A stretch of 64,000 nucleotides of DNA from an uncultured Ruminiclostridium sp. (lineage in GTDB: Bacteria; Bacillota; Clostridia; Oscillospirales; Ruminococcaceae), in assembly GCA_947594425.1 (NCBI GenBank), contig CANQED010000012.1, positions 16,829-80,828 on the forward strand, read 5' to 3'. Positions 22,759 to 32,305 of this stretch are shown here, in pieces. Within the stretch, counting starts at the first letter, position 1. Every line of letters begins with the position of its first letter. The position numbers and the translations under genes were made by a program. Below the pieces are notes generated by a model. The model had not been told where the DNA came from. It saw only the letters and a list, made by a program, of their open reading frames with translations, and did no database searches.

Positions 22759-25449
22759 GTGCTCACGCTCAGCAGCGGGCTTTTCGCCGCAGAGGTTAAG
22801 CCCGAGCAGATATCCCTTGCGGGCTCTTTCTCCGAGATGGAAGTAGCAGAGGTCACCCCGAGCAGTAACAAGCTTACCGTTAAGCTGAGCGGCAAGGCCG
22901 AAATGCCCGACGGACAGGGCGTTTATGTAGACGGCATAATCGGCATAAACCCCGCCGCCATGGAAAACGAGCACGCCTCAGCCTCGGTAAGAGTGCCGAT
23001 ACTTGAAAGCCTTACTATGTTTGACCCGAGCAAAATGACGGTCGACGACGATACCGTGACCGTGCCGCTTAATGTGATAGGCGAGGAGAACATAGACAGC
23101 ATAACCGCGTCTGATATTGTATTTAACAGCACCATTATAAATGACGACGACGAGGAAGAAAGCCTCCTCGCTGTCACCGTAACGGCGGTAGAAAAGGCCG
23201 ACGATACCACCCTTAACGTCACCATGACGGTAGCGGGTGCAAAGGATAAGAACTCCGCCGCCGCGATACTCGACGGCAGGACGGTGACTTTACGCGGCAA
23301 TGCGTTTACGGCTAACTTCCACGCGGCGAGCATTTACCCGCTCTTCGACTATGTAGAGGAGGACGGGGATAATCTCAAGCTCGGCCTTATAGTCGGGGCG
23401 CAGAGCGGCACGCTGTCAAGCGATTTTTCAGCCGAGCAGATAACTCTCGGCGAGGACTTTGCCGACGGTACGATAATATCGGCAGAGCGCACCGACGATA
23501 CCACGGCGGCGGTCACCGTATCCGTACCCGCGAACGGTCAGACCAAGGAAGAATTTTATTACAACGGCTCCGTTATATTAAAAGAGGGCGCGCTAATAAA
23601 CTCTTGGGGCGACAAGACCGAGTCCGAGACCGAATATATTCGCTCGTATACGCAGGACAGCGTAGGCAGAACAACAATGGGGGTCTGGAGGGTGGAATTA
23701 TATTCGACGCTTGCAAGCAGGCTCGGTATAGCAAACGGCATTATGGCGGGCGCTACCGCAGTTTTCGCTATAACCACTCTCGCTTTAGAGCTAAGCGGCG
23801 CGGTAAAGACCGCCGCTCAGCAGGTGATGGAGATAAACGCGGGCATTAACCAGAATTTAGAAGACACCTTTGACGTTATCAAGCAGAACAGCAGCATTAT
23901 AGACGACGTTGAGGACATTATGCTTCTGAAATACTTAAATGATTTCAATCTCAAGCTCGCTATGCTGAACACCTACGTTCAGAAATTCAGCCATTATTAC
24001 TCCCCCGGCATGCTCAAGCTGCTCGGCTATGAGGACGGCTTAGAGGAGATAAACGAGGACGATCCCATCGACGTAAAGGTAGCTAAGCTAAAGCAGAGAA
24101 AAGAAGTCGCTCAGGCGGTATTCGACGCGGAGAACAGCAGGGACAGCAATATCGCGCACTATTTCCGCGACTATTTCAGCACCTACACCACCATGAGAGA
24201 ATACTACAATTACGTTTGCTCGATGCTTAAATTAAAGGGCGCGAACAACCCGATAAACGCATATTCAAAGCTGCTGTCAAGGACCACCAACTTTGACACC
24301 ACCGCTTACAGACTTAAGAGAAATTACGTTGACACGATAAGAACGTCGCTAATTATGGGATATGCGAATATAAGTCTGTTCAATCTGCGGTCTACCACTA
24401 TAAAAAGTGACGGCAGCATCAAGCTGCGCGCGGTAGCCTCGACCGCAAACGAGGACTTTAACACAATTTCCGCCGAATGCGAAAAGGTGCTCGAAAACCT
24501 CGACGGTATGGGCTTGACAGAAGTAAAGACGGAGAACGACGTGACCTATTATGATAAGGTCTACTGCTACACCTTCGGCGTATATGTAGACTCGCTCGAC
24601 AGCGAGCACAGCGATATATTCTGGGCAAAAACATGGAGAGGCAAGGACAAGGACGGTATAAGCGTAGACAACGCCAAGACGGCTTACGCTAAAGGCGGCA
24701 GCGTGTTTGTATATTCGCACAATGCCGATTATCAGCAGATAATAAATGACAGCGTGATCGCTCCGGATTATATGGGGCCGTATAATTACAACTGGGGCGA
24801 GGAGTTCTTCTCGCAAAAAGCGCCCGACGGCTTTGACAAAGACGCTATCTACGCGGATAAGACCGAGGACATCGTAGCCGCGTCCGCCGAAAAGTTCGTA
24901 AAGCGTATGAACGGCAGGACACTGCGCGAGGAGATAGAGCTTGCGGGAATACCCGTAGACAAGGATATTTTTGAAAAGACCGAGGGTCTGCCGTTATCCT
25001 CGACTATCGTATACAGTCAGCAGAACCGCCCGGGCTCGGGAATATCATTAGACTCCGATTATGATATAACCGAGGCTACTACCTATATGAATATGGTAAA
25101 GTGGGACGACAAATATATGACAAAATTAGTTCCCGCTTCTACAAGAAGAGTATACACCGCGCACTGGGACGAAATAAACAAGAAATGGCACAATGACTGG
25201 TGCAGCTCTAATAAGACAGGTATAGGCGGTATGACCGCGGCAGAATATTGCAAATATCAGGAAGAAACTTATCCCGATATGAAGCTCGGCAACAAGAACC
25301 TTATCCCGATAGTGCGCTGGGTAATTCAGACCCCCGGCGAGGACGGCACAAGTCCCGCACGTGATTATGCCATGTATATGGTAAATTCGGATGAGGACGA
25401 GAAGCCGACGGAGAACACCGAATCGGGCACGTCCGAAAGCGCGGCTTAA
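22759..25449 (+). CDS. Giant lipoprotein 1, downstream part after the TAG
   Basis: Same frame as the preceding fragment. It matches residues of the paralogue at 25468-29016 almost throughout: EQISLAGSF, LTVKLSGKAEMPDG, TMTVAGAKDKNSAAAIL, TVSVPANGQTKEEFYYNGSV and SWGDKTESE. After four or five beta domains comes a helical part (from about residue 300 of this piece) with a hydrophobic stretch (LGIANGIMAGATAVFAITTL) between long amphipathic helices (AAQQVMEINAGINQNLEDTF). No ribosome site precedes the nominal GTG start, so independent translation is doubtful. Without suppression of the TAG this is a pseudogene remainder, but the rest of the frame is intact, which argues for recent damage or readthrough. 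Confidence 0.7.
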   Translation: MLTLSSGLFAAEVKPEQISLAGSFSEMEVAEVTPSSNKLTVKLSGKAEMPDGQGVYVDGIIGINPAAMENEHASASVRVPILESLTMFDPSKMTVDDDTVTVPLNVIGEENIDSITASDIVFNSTIINDDDEEESLLAVTVTAVEKADDTTLNVTMTVAGAKDKNSAAAILDGRTVTLRGNAFTANFHAASIYPLFDYVEEDGDNLKLGLIVGAQSGTLSSDFSAEQITLGEDFADGTIISAERTDDTTAAVTVSVPANGQTKEEFYYNGSVILKEGALINSWGDKTESETEYIRSYTQDSVGRTTMGVWRVELYSTLASRLGIANGIMAGATAVFAITTLALELSGAVKTAAQQVMEINAGINQNLEDTFDVIKQNSSIIDDVEDIMLLKYLNDFNLKLAMLNTYVQKFSHYYSPGMLKLLGYEDGLEEINEDDPIDVKVAKLKQRKEVAQAVFDAENSRDSNIAHYFRDYFSTYTTMREYYNYVCSMLKLKGANNPINAYSKLLSRTTNFDTTAYRLKRNYVDTIRTSLIMGYANISLFNLRSTTIKSDGSIKLRAVASTANEDFNTISAECEKVLENLDGMGLTEVKTENDVTYYDKVYCYTFGVYVDSLDSEHSDIFWAKTWRGKDKDGISVDNAKTAYAKGGSVFVYSHNADYQQIINDSVIAPDYMGPYNYNWGEEFFSQKAPDGFDKDAIYADKTEDIVAASAEKFVKRMNGRTLREEIELAGIPVDKDIFEKTEGLPLSSTIVYSQQNRPGSGISLDSDYDITEATTYMNMVKWDDKYMTKLVPASTRRVYTAHWDEINKKWHNDWCSSNKTGIGGMTAAEYCKYQEETYPDMKLGNKNLIPIVRWVIQTPGEDGTSPARDYAMYMVNSDEDEKPTENTESGTSESAA

Positions 25450-25467
25450 ATAAGGAGGGTATGAAAA

Positions 25468-28400
25468 GTGAATTATATCAATAAAAGCAAGCTTAAGAGA
25501 ATAACCGCATTAGCTTTAGCGGTGGTGATGTCGGCACAAATATTTACCGGCTGCTCCGACACCGCGACAAGCTCCGACACCGGGTCGGGAGCGGTTTCGA
25601 GCACGCAGTCCGAGACCTTGTCGGACGGCGTGTCGGATACATCTTCCGATACGACCGATGAAGAAAATGACGTTATCGAGGCGAGCAGCGTCGAATTTAA
25701 CGAGAGCGGAGAGTACGCCACGACGCTTACCTCCGCAGAGATCGACCTCTCCGACGTTAAGGCTGAGGACGTCACCGTATCTTATGATATTGTAGACGTT
25801 GACGGTTACTTAGACGCACAGGAAAAGGCGGAGCAGGATTACGAGGACGCTTTGAACGCTTTGGCAGAAAGCGTGTTAAACTCGGAGGAGGATGAGGATC
25901 TCAGCGATATGACGCTTCCCGAAGTCGAGCTGATAGATATCGAGAAGTATGTATCCTCTAAAAATGTCGAGGTAAAGAGCGTAAGCGCCGAAAAGGATAA
26001 GTTAGAGCTGTCCTTTACCGACCACGACGCTGCAACCGAGCTGACGGGCTATTACACGATCAGCTTAAATAAAAAGTATAACGACGAGGACATTACGGTC
26101 GACCTCAGCGTTAATTTTAAGGAATTTCAGCTTACGCCTAATATAGAGTATGTACTGTCTAACGCCGAGGAGACAAGGCTCACCCTTGAGCTTAACGACG
26201 GGTCTTTCGCGGATAACGTTACTAAAGACGATATAACTCTCTCGGGCTCGTTTGAGGATATGAAGATAGACGGCCTCAGTTGCTCGGGCAAGAACCTTAC
26301 CATGCAGCTTGTCGGCAAACCGACAAAGCCCGACGGGCTCGCCTACGTCGACGGCGTCGTTTCGGTAAGACCGCAGGCGGTAAAAGAGGCGGGCAACGAG
26401 ATAAGAGCTTTCGTTCCGATAGAGCTTGTTTCTAACAGCTTTGACGCGTCCACACTTAAGGCGGACGGCGACAAGGTGACCGCCGAGCTCGAGCTTATCG
26501 GTACCGCAAAGCCGCTCGACGAGCTTAAAGCCGAGGATATCAAGTTTGAAAACGACGTTACGGTCAATGAAGTTAAAAAGGTAGACGACACCCACGTCAA
26601 GCTCACCATGACGGTAAACGGCACAAAGGACGCAAATTCGGCGGCGGATATCTTAAATGACCAAAAGCTGACGATAGCCGACGACGAGCTTACCGTATCT
26701 TCGGCAAAGGCACACTTCTACCCCGTATTCGACGCTATAGAGGCGGACGGCGACGATCTTAAATTTACGATCATCGCATACGTTGAAAACGGCTCGTTCT
26801 CGGACGATATAAAGGCTGAGCAGGTAACGCTCGGCGAGGACTTTGAAAGCGGCAAGGTCGTATCCGCCGAAAAGCAAAACGATACCACCGCCCGGATAGT
26901 CTTTACCGTTCCCGCAAACGGACAGACAGCCGAAGAATTCAGCTTTGACGGCAGCATCACCTTAAAGGCGGGCGCGATGAACAGCGCTTGGGGCGACGCC
27001 TCGGACGAAGATTATACCTATTCGAGAAATTTCAGCATGGAGAGCTTGGGAAGAGTAGGTATCGGCGACTCCTTTTTCGGCGCTAATGCTCAGTTTAGCA
27101 TTGATTTCCCGTTCGGCGGTATTCCGGGCGGCACTGACCTGATGACTATCAATGCCCTTTTTAACACGCATTATGAGTTTTTTTCACGCATTGACGGCTC
27201 CAGTACGGAAATTTGGGCTTTCCGCAACAGACTGAACGAAATTGTCAGCCGAAACGTCATACCGGCCGATATGGATGTACTCAGGTCGCAGACAAGTGCG
27301 ATCTCTAAATTGAGAAACGTTGTGAATGTTCAGTATGTGGGTATGGCGATGAACACCTTGGGTCTCGGTCTTATGGCGGTATCGTTCTGCTCCGACCTCG
27401 GACTTTTCGGTGAGAATAAAGAGGCTATTGACGCGTTCAAAAAGACCGAGCAGAGGACTGCGGAGCTTAAAGAGGCAGTACAGGACGAATATCACAGGCT
27501 GTGCGGGCTTAAAGAGGCGGCGCTGCGCAGCGTAGTGACCGAGTTTGAAGTAAGGCTCGGCGACCTGCAGCAGTACATCGACATCTGCCGCGCATATTTT
27601 AACGAAAAATGCTGCGACGACCTCGGTGTTGAAATGCCGGATGTGATCCTTCCGGACGAGACCGCGTCACAGTTCAGCTATGACTTATCCGTGGCTCTTA
27701 CCGACGCGTGCAGAAATAAGGACGCGGGATACGAAAGCTATCAGCAGGACTTTAATATGCTGATTAAGCAGTTTGACCTCGTTTGCAATCAGCTGCTGCT
27801 GAGCGACGGGGGCGACCCGCTGACCGCGTTAGATCAGGCTTATGCTAATATAGACAACTTCTCCACCACCTCTTACAGGATAAGAAAGGCTTATCGCGCG
27901 AGCGTAATCAGCACCCTCGAGCAGGCGATGAACCTTATCCGCTGGTACAAGCTCGCAAGCTACAAGTTTGAGACCGACGACGACGATATGCTGGTCATCC
28001 ATGAGGGTGAAAACGGCGAAGAGGATTATTACATCCTTGATGAGGATACGGTAGATACTACCGACGAGGATCTGTACGACGATGCTGTAAAGCGCCTCGT
28101 CGATATGCCTATCTATGACGAGGACGACAGCCTTGCCCAGTATGAAAAGGAATACGGCTTGACTCCCGACCCCGCCGAGAGCGCCGAAACCAAGATGTTA
28201 AATTCCGACTACTACAATATGTTCTATAATATTCTGACCGGCTATGGGGCTAAAACCGATCAGGACGCTCCTTATGCACGACAGATCGCCGCAAGAAATT
28301 ATCTCACGCGTTATCCCGAGGAGCTTGAGGCCATGGAAAAGGAATATACCATCAATATCGAAAACAAGGACATCTCGGATTATTCCAACGAGTTGTTCTC

Positions 28401-29016
28401 CGAAAGAGAATCCTGCTCGCAGATGGCGAATATAACCGTCGACAACGATTATATCGCTACCTCCTACGTCACCGTAAACGACAACGAGCCTAACGGGCAC
28501 TGGTCGACCGACTCGTATAAGGAGATACTCACATATTTCACCACTCCGGGCTCGGTAGTCCAGCGCGAGAAGAAAGAGGAAAAGCCCTACTGCTACTCGC
28601 TGAACACAACGATAAGCGCGGTGGATAACTGCTATACCTCGGACAGCCAGTTCAGAGCTTATACAAACTACACCGACTTGCAGGTATCAGAGTTCTACAA
28701 CAGGCTGAATGACAGCGGCAGGACATTGCTCGAGGAGCTTACCAACGCGGGCGTGGTAATAAGCAAGGATTACGCCGATCTGTCGACGGCGCGCGGCGAG
28801 GGCGGCGACAACGAGGATCCTAACAACCTGTACGGTATTGCGCTTACCCACAGCTCCGGCAAGACCGGCGGACTTATCAAGAAGTCGTGGAACACCTACG
28901 CTAACCTTTGCTACTGGGACGCAAAGAAAAAGGACGACATCTGCAAAAATCGCACTATGGTATGGCACGGACGCAATAATACGGCGGTAAATAAAATCGC
29001 GGTGTTAATTCCGTAA
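25468..29016 (+). CDS. Giant lipoprotein 2, intact paralogue
   Basis: 1182 residues, AGGAGGG before the GTG start. SPII signal peptide with lipobox IFTGC (Cys29), an acidic linker, then repeated beta domains with the pattern DITLSGSFEDM..., MTVNGTKDANSAADIL, IVFTVPANGQTAEEFSFDGSI. From about residue 520 the chain becomes helical. A hydrophobic segment (VGMAMNTLGLGLMAVSFCSDLGLF) is followed by long charged helices (KKTEQRTAELKEAVQDEYHRL). This beta-then-helical layout with a buried hydrophobic hairpin resembles alpha-pore-forming toxins, but that is only an inference. The gene follows its broken paralogue by 18 bases and precedes a peptidase lipoprotein gene. Confidence 0.78.
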   Translation: MNYINKSKLKRITALALAVVMSAQIFTGCSDTATSSDTGSGAVSSTQSETLSDGVSDTSSDTTDEENDVIEASSVEFNESGEYATTLTSAEIDLSDVKAEDVTVSYDIVDVDGYLDAQEKAEQDYEDALNALAESVLNSEEDEDLSDMTLPEVELIDIEKYVSSKNVEVKSVSAEKDKLELSFTDHDAATELTGYYTISLNKKYNDEDITVDLSVNFKEFQLTPNIEYVLSNAEETRLTLELNDGSFADNVTKDDITLSGSFEDMKIDGLSCSGKNLTMQLVGKPTKPDGLAYVDGVVSVRPQAVKEAGNEIRAFVPIELVSNSFDASTLKADGDKVTAELELIGTAKPLDELKAEDIKFENDVTVNEVKKVDDTHVKLTMTVNGTKDANSAADILNDQKLTIADDELTVSSAKAHFYPVFDAIEADGDDLKFTIIAYVENGSFSDDIKAEQVTLGEDFESGKVVSAEKQNDTTARIVFTVPANGQTAEEFSFDGSITLKAGAMNSAWGDASDEDYTYSRNFSMESLGRVGIGDSFFGANAQFSIDFPFGGIPGGTDLMTINALFNTHYEFFSRIDGSSTEIWAFRNRLNEIVSRNVIPADMDVLRSQTSAISKLRNVVNVQYVGMAMNTLGLGLMAVSFCSDLGLFGENKEAIDAFKKTEQRTAELKEAVQDEYHRLCGLKEAALRSVVTEFEVRLGDLQQYIDICRAYFNEKCCDDLGVEMPDVILPDETASQFSYDLSVALTDACRNKDAGYESYQQDFNMLIKQFDLVCNQLLLSDGGDPLTALDQAYANIDNFSTTSYRIRKAYRASVISTLEQAMNLIRWYKLASYKFETDDDDMLVIHEGENGEEDYYILDEDTVDTTDEDLYDDAVKRLVDMPIYDEDDSLAQYEKEYGLTPDPAESAETKMLNSDYYNMFYNILTGYGAKTDQDAPYARQIAARNYLTRYPEELEAMEKEYTINIENKDISDYSNELFSERESCSQMANITVDNDYIATSYVTVNDNEPNGHWSTDSYKEILTYFTTPGSVVQREKKEEKPYCYSLNTTISAVDNCYTSDSQFRAYTNYTDLQVSEFYNRLNDSGRTLLEELTNAGVVISKDYADLSTARGEGGDNEDPNNLYGIALTHSSGKTGGLIKKSWNTYANLCYWDAKKKDDICKNRTMVWHGRNNTAVNKIAVLIP

Positions 29017-29059
29017 GTGCTGACATTTTTCCATGGCAGGTGTAAAATATTATAAACAA

Positions 29060-29096
29060 GGGCGGATAGAAACCGAGGTTTTTATCCCGCCCTATG
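29060..29096 (+). terminator. Hairpin after giant lipoprotein 2
   Basis: GGGCGGATA pairs with TATCCCGCCC around a 14-nt loop, followed by TATGGTTTTA. The tail is a poor U-tract, so termination may be partial and the peptidase gene may be read through. Confidence 0.5.
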
Positions 29097-29132
29097 GTTT
29101 TATGGGAATTAGAGCCGATAAGAGGAGCAGCC

Positions 29133-31211
29133 GTGAAGTTAAGAAATCTCAGCGTTAAATTAATAGCTTTACTGACAGCGGCGGTAATGTCTGCCGCGGC
29201 ACTATCGGGCTGCTCTATGCCCAAAATCGAAAGCAATATAACCGACAGCACGACGCAGAGCCTCGCCTCGGGTGAAAGCACAGCGGAAAGCGACCCCTCG
29301 GGCGAAAGCGATACCTCAAGCGCAGTCAGCGCAGAGCCCCTCGACAGCCGCACCGTGCTGATATATATGTGCGGCTCTAACCTCGAGACGACTTTCGGCG
29401 CGGCGACCAAAAATATAGCCGAGATGCTGTCAGTAAAGCTCCCCGACGATGTAAACGTAGTGATAGAGACCGGCGGCGCAAAAAAGTGGCGGGGCTATGA
29501 CATCCCCTCCGATAAGCTTTGCCGCTATTTGATAAAAAATGGCAAGCTGATACCGCTCAGCAAGATAGAGCGCACGAATATGGGCTATAAAAATACATTC
29601 GCCGATTTTTTGGAGTACGGCTTTGAGACTTTCCCCGCGAAAAAGACCGCCGTCATACTGTGGGACCACGGCAGCGGCTGTATCAGCGGCATGATAAGCG
29701 ACGAGAATTACAGCGGCGGCTCGCTCGGCATAGACGAGATAAGCTCGGCGCTAACCGACGCTATTCAAAAATATAACGCTAACGTCGACCTTATCAGTAT
29801 GGACGCATGCCTTATGGCAAATTTTGAGACCGCCTGCGCGGTCAAGGACTGCGCGGATTATCTGCTCGCCTCTGAGGAGATAGAGCCGACGGGCGGCTGG
29901 GATTATAAGGCGCTGCTCAGCGCTATAGCCAAGAATAAAAACGCCTCCGCCATGGATATAGGGAAAGCCGCCTGTGACGGATTTTACGATAAATATTCCG
30001 ACTTAGCGGACAGGTACGCCACGCTGTCGCTTATCGACCTTTCGCAGATGGACAAGGTGTCGAGCGCATTTAACGACGCGCTCGGCGCGCTGCTGCAAGA
30101 CGAGATAAAGCTTAAGGATATACGCACCGTCGCCGACAGCGCAAACCACGCCTGCAAGTGCGGCGCGTACTCCGAGCGCACCGGCTATTCTAACCTAATA
30201 GATATGTCGGACTTTGCCGAATATTACGGCAGCATGCGCGGTAATGACGATTTTGCCGACATCGTGTCAAGCTGTATAGCTTATTCCGTCGCCGCAGGAA
30301 ATGGCGAGGAGCACGACGGGTTGTCATTTTATTACCCGCTAAATTACAACGATAAGAGCTTTGAAAAATACTACAATGATATATGCGACGTCCCCGCCTA
30401 TGAATCGTATCTTAAGCAGGTGTTCGAGAACATTCCAGAAAACGCGATAGAGTTTAAGGACGTATCGGTGACCGAGGACGGCGCGCTTAAGGTCGAGGTG
30501 ACGGACGAGTCTTTGCCGTATATTCTCGATAAGCAGTATATACTCTTTGAGATACCGGTTTTTAACGAAGAAGCGCTCGAAGATCACAGTAAATTAAATC
30601 TGTTCAGAATGATCGGCGTTGATAATGATATCGAAACTCTAAACGACGGCAAGACGTATATAAGCAATTTTAGGGGAATAACCCTAACGCTGAACGGGGT
30701 GGAGCTGTTTTACAACTATATAGGAAAGACCCACGACAGCTATATTTTTGAAGCACCCATGATAGTAAACGGCAAGTCCTCCAACCTGCGCTTTGCTTTC
30801 GTATTCGACGAAGACGACTTTAATAACGGGCATTATGAAATAATCGGGCTGTGGGACGGTATCGAGTATTCTACAGGTATGCTTGATAAGGGCTTTCAGC
30901 CGTTAGAGCCCGATGACGTCGTCGAGGTATTCGACATTACGGCGGGCAGCACCGTATCCGACGATGACGATGAAGATGACGATGATACTATAAAAGTGCC
31001 GAAAAACCCCGACGGCTACACAATTACCGAAGAGCCGCTGAAAGGCGAGTATTATCTGTACAAATTCGACCTGATAGATATCTACGGCAGGCCGTCCGAG
31101 CAGCAAATAAACGCCATTTTCCGTATGACAAAGTCGTATGACGAATTAAAAGAGCACCCGCTCCCCGACGGAGAATACGCCGCTGAGGCTGTGGCGGTGT
31201 GGGTGGAGTGA
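29133..31211 (+). CDS. Clostripain-family (C11) cysteine peptidase lipoprotein
   Basis: The protein is 692 residues from the GTG at 29133, with GGAG five bases upstream; the longer frame from 29094 runs into the terminator stem. The SPII signal ends ALSGC (Cys27). The C11 core shows LIYMCGSNLET, the catalytic His in ILWDHGSG (His179) and the catalytic Cys in LISMDACLMA (Cys226), in the correct order and spacing. Later segments (EYYGSMRG, GEEHDGLSFYYP) are also typical. A C-terminal beta part with a DDDDEDDDD acidic run follows. Clostripains cleave after basic residues outside the cell. Its place behind two giant lipoproteins suggests that it processes or matures surface proteins encoded here. 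Confidence 0.88.
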   Translation: MKLRNLSVKLIALLTAAVMSAAALSGCSMPKIESNITDSTTQSLASGESTAESDPSGESDTSSAVSAEPLDSRTVLIYMCGSNLETTFGAATKNIAEMLSVKLPDDVNVVIETGGAKKWRGYDIPSDKLCRYLIKNGKLIPLSKIERTNMGYKNTFADFLEYGFETFPAKKTAVILWDHGSGCISGMISDENYSGGSLGIDEISSALTDAIQKYNANVDLISMDACLMANFETACAVKDCADYLLASEEIEPTGGWDYKALLSAIAKNKNASAMDIGKAACDGFYDKYSDLADRYATLSLIDLSQMDKVSSAFNDALGALLQDEIKLKDIRTVADSANHACKCGAYSERTGYSNLIDMSDFAEYYGSMRGNDDFADIVSSCIAYSVAAGNGEEHDGLSFYYPLNYNDKSFEKYYNDICDVPAYESYLKQVFENIPENAIEFKDVSVTEDGALKVEVTDESLPYILDKQYILFEIPVFNEEALEDHSKLNLFRMIGVDNDIETLNDGKTYISNFRGITLTLNGVELFYNYIGKTHDSYIFEAPMIVNGKSSNLRFAFVFDEDDFNNGHYEIIGLWDGIEYSTGMLDKGFQPLEPDDVVEVFDITAGSTVSDDDDEDDDDTIKVPKNPDGYTITEEPLKGEYYLYKFDLIDIYGRPSEQQINAIFRMTKSYDELKEHPLPDGEYAAEAVAVWVE

Positions 31212-31260
31212 TAAGCCGCGCCATTTATTGAATTTTTTTAAAAAAAGTGAATTTTTAGTG

Positions 31261-31289
31261 TTGACAAATGCAAAATTTTTTGGTATAAT
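31261..31289 (+). promoter_or_regulatory. Perfect consensus promoter of tRNA-Lys
   Basis: TTGACA, 17 bases, TATAAT: both hexamers are perfect. The transcript would begin about 15 bases before the tRNA. Confidence 0.85.
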
Positions 31290-31310
31290 AAAGTGCGTTA
31301 TGCAGAACAA

Positions 31311-31386
31311 GAGCCACTAGCTCAGGCGGCAGAGCACCTGCCTTTTAAGCAGGGTGTCCCGGGTTCGATTCCCGGGTGGCTCACCA
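31311..31386 (+). tRNA. tRNA-Lys (anticodon TTT)
   Basis: A 76-nt cloverleaf. Acceptor stem GAGCCAC/GTGGCTC, D-arm AGCTCAGGCGGCAGAGC, anticodon arm CCTGC-CTTTTAA-GCAGG with anticodon TTT, T-arm CCCGG-GTTCGAT-CCGGG and an encoded CCA end. It stands alone with its own promoter and terminator, marking the right end of the lipoprotein island. Confidence 0.95.
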
Positions 31387-31392
31387 GCGCGA

Positions 31393-31441
31393 CCCCGCAC
31401 GGCAAGCCGATTTAAGGACAGCCGGGCGGGGACAATTTTTT
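31393..31441 (+). terminator. Terminator of tRNA-Lys
   Basis: CCCCGC pairs with GCGGGG around a loop containing a small inner GGC/GCC stem, followed by ACAATTTTTT. Confidence 0.65.
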
Positions 31442-31465
31442 GTTACGGTGAACACATACGCGCGA

Positions 31466-31535
31466 AAATGTAATGCAAAATCACGCTTAAGAGCTGCGGA
31501 TCAGACGTGCAGCACTGTTAAATCGCATTACATTT
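31466..31535. other. Spacer with 11-bp inverted repeat after tRNA-Lys
   Basis: AAATGTAATGC (31466-31476) and GCATTACATTT (31525-31535) are perfect inverted repeats. Between and next to them CTTAAGAGCTGC and CTTAAGCAGCTG form a second, interleaved pair. The 237-bp spacer from 31442 to 31678 has no credible ORF. It may be a structured RNA, a protein site or a remnant of an inserted element. Confidence 0.4.
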
Positions 31536-31678
31536 CTTAAGCAGCTGTTCTACAGAGAATTTGATTTACTTCTGAATATTTTTCCTTTCTGTTTTAGCAG
31601 CGCTGTATGCTGAGCTATTTACAGAATGACTGCTTTGATTTTTTTCTTTGGTGCAAAAATAGGATTATTCTTGCAGCG

Positions 31679-32305
31679 TCATATCTCTCGCCTTTTATAG
31701 AATGTTATAGATAAAGCCCATGACATAGCGTAAAGCCCGCACCCGACAAGAAACAGGCACAGCAAAAGCGTATTCAAATCAATTTTGATAATAGGGTTTT
31801 CCGTAAACAGATTGGAAACAATCACAGCGCCTGCGCAAAATAGCCCGACAATAACAAAATAAACAATTCTTCCTTTCTCTGTGCCAAACTTAAAAATAAA
31901 AGGCAGACACAAAGAGACGGAAAAGAACATCAATATGCTCATCGCAAACAGTATCACGAGCAGGCGCTCCGAATTGAATGTTCCGCCCGCGGCCATTTTG
32001 ACCGTCTGTATGATACCTGTTGCCAGCAGAATTGCAAGCATGGTCAACAAGCCCGTCAGATATTTGCAAGACACGAGCTGCCCTTTTGTATAAGGCAGCG
32101 TGCCGCTGTATCGAGTCCAGCCGTTGCGTTCGTCATAGCTTTGAAGAGTGATTGGTATCATTACGCACAAAAGGCATGGGTAAAGCACAATGAATAAGTT
32201 ATAATCGCTTACGCAGGAGAGCGCAAGAAACACGACCGTAATCAGCAAATAAGCCCGACAATACTTTTTTATCAGAAACCATTCTTTTATAAGCAAACCT
32301 GTCAT
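31679..32305 (-). CDS. ABC-2 family permease of the GntR-controlled operon
   Basis: 208 residues with six predicted helices in pairs (YLLITVVFLALSCV; LFIVLYPCLLCVMIPITL; LTGLLTMLAILLATGIIQ; VILFAMSILMFFSVSLCLPFIF; VYFVIVGLFCAGAVIV; LLLCLFLVGCGLYAMSWAL). The SYDERNGWTRYSGTLPYTK segment after the second helix is typical of the ABC2_membrane_5 family. The start is directly adjacent to the ATPase stop. Together with the ATPase and GntR regulator it forms an Ytr-like exporter operon, which in relatives responds to envelope stress or cell-wall-active compounds. The specific substrate is not known. Confidence 0.85.
   Translation of the reverse strand: MTGLLIKEWFLIKKYCRAYLLITVVFLALSCVSDYNLFIVLYPCLLCVMIPITLQSYDERNGWTRYSGTLPYTKGQLVSCKYLTGLLTMLAILLATGIIQTVKMAAGGTFNSERLLVILFAMSILMFFSVSLCLPFIFKFGTEKGRIVYFVIVGLFCAGAVIVSNLFTENPIIKIDLNTLLLCLFLVGCGLYAMSWALSITFYKRREI

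Noticed and set aside
31311..31386. tRNA-Lys as an integrated-element attachment site
   Set aside because: No integrase gene and no repeated tRNA 3' end were seen on either side.
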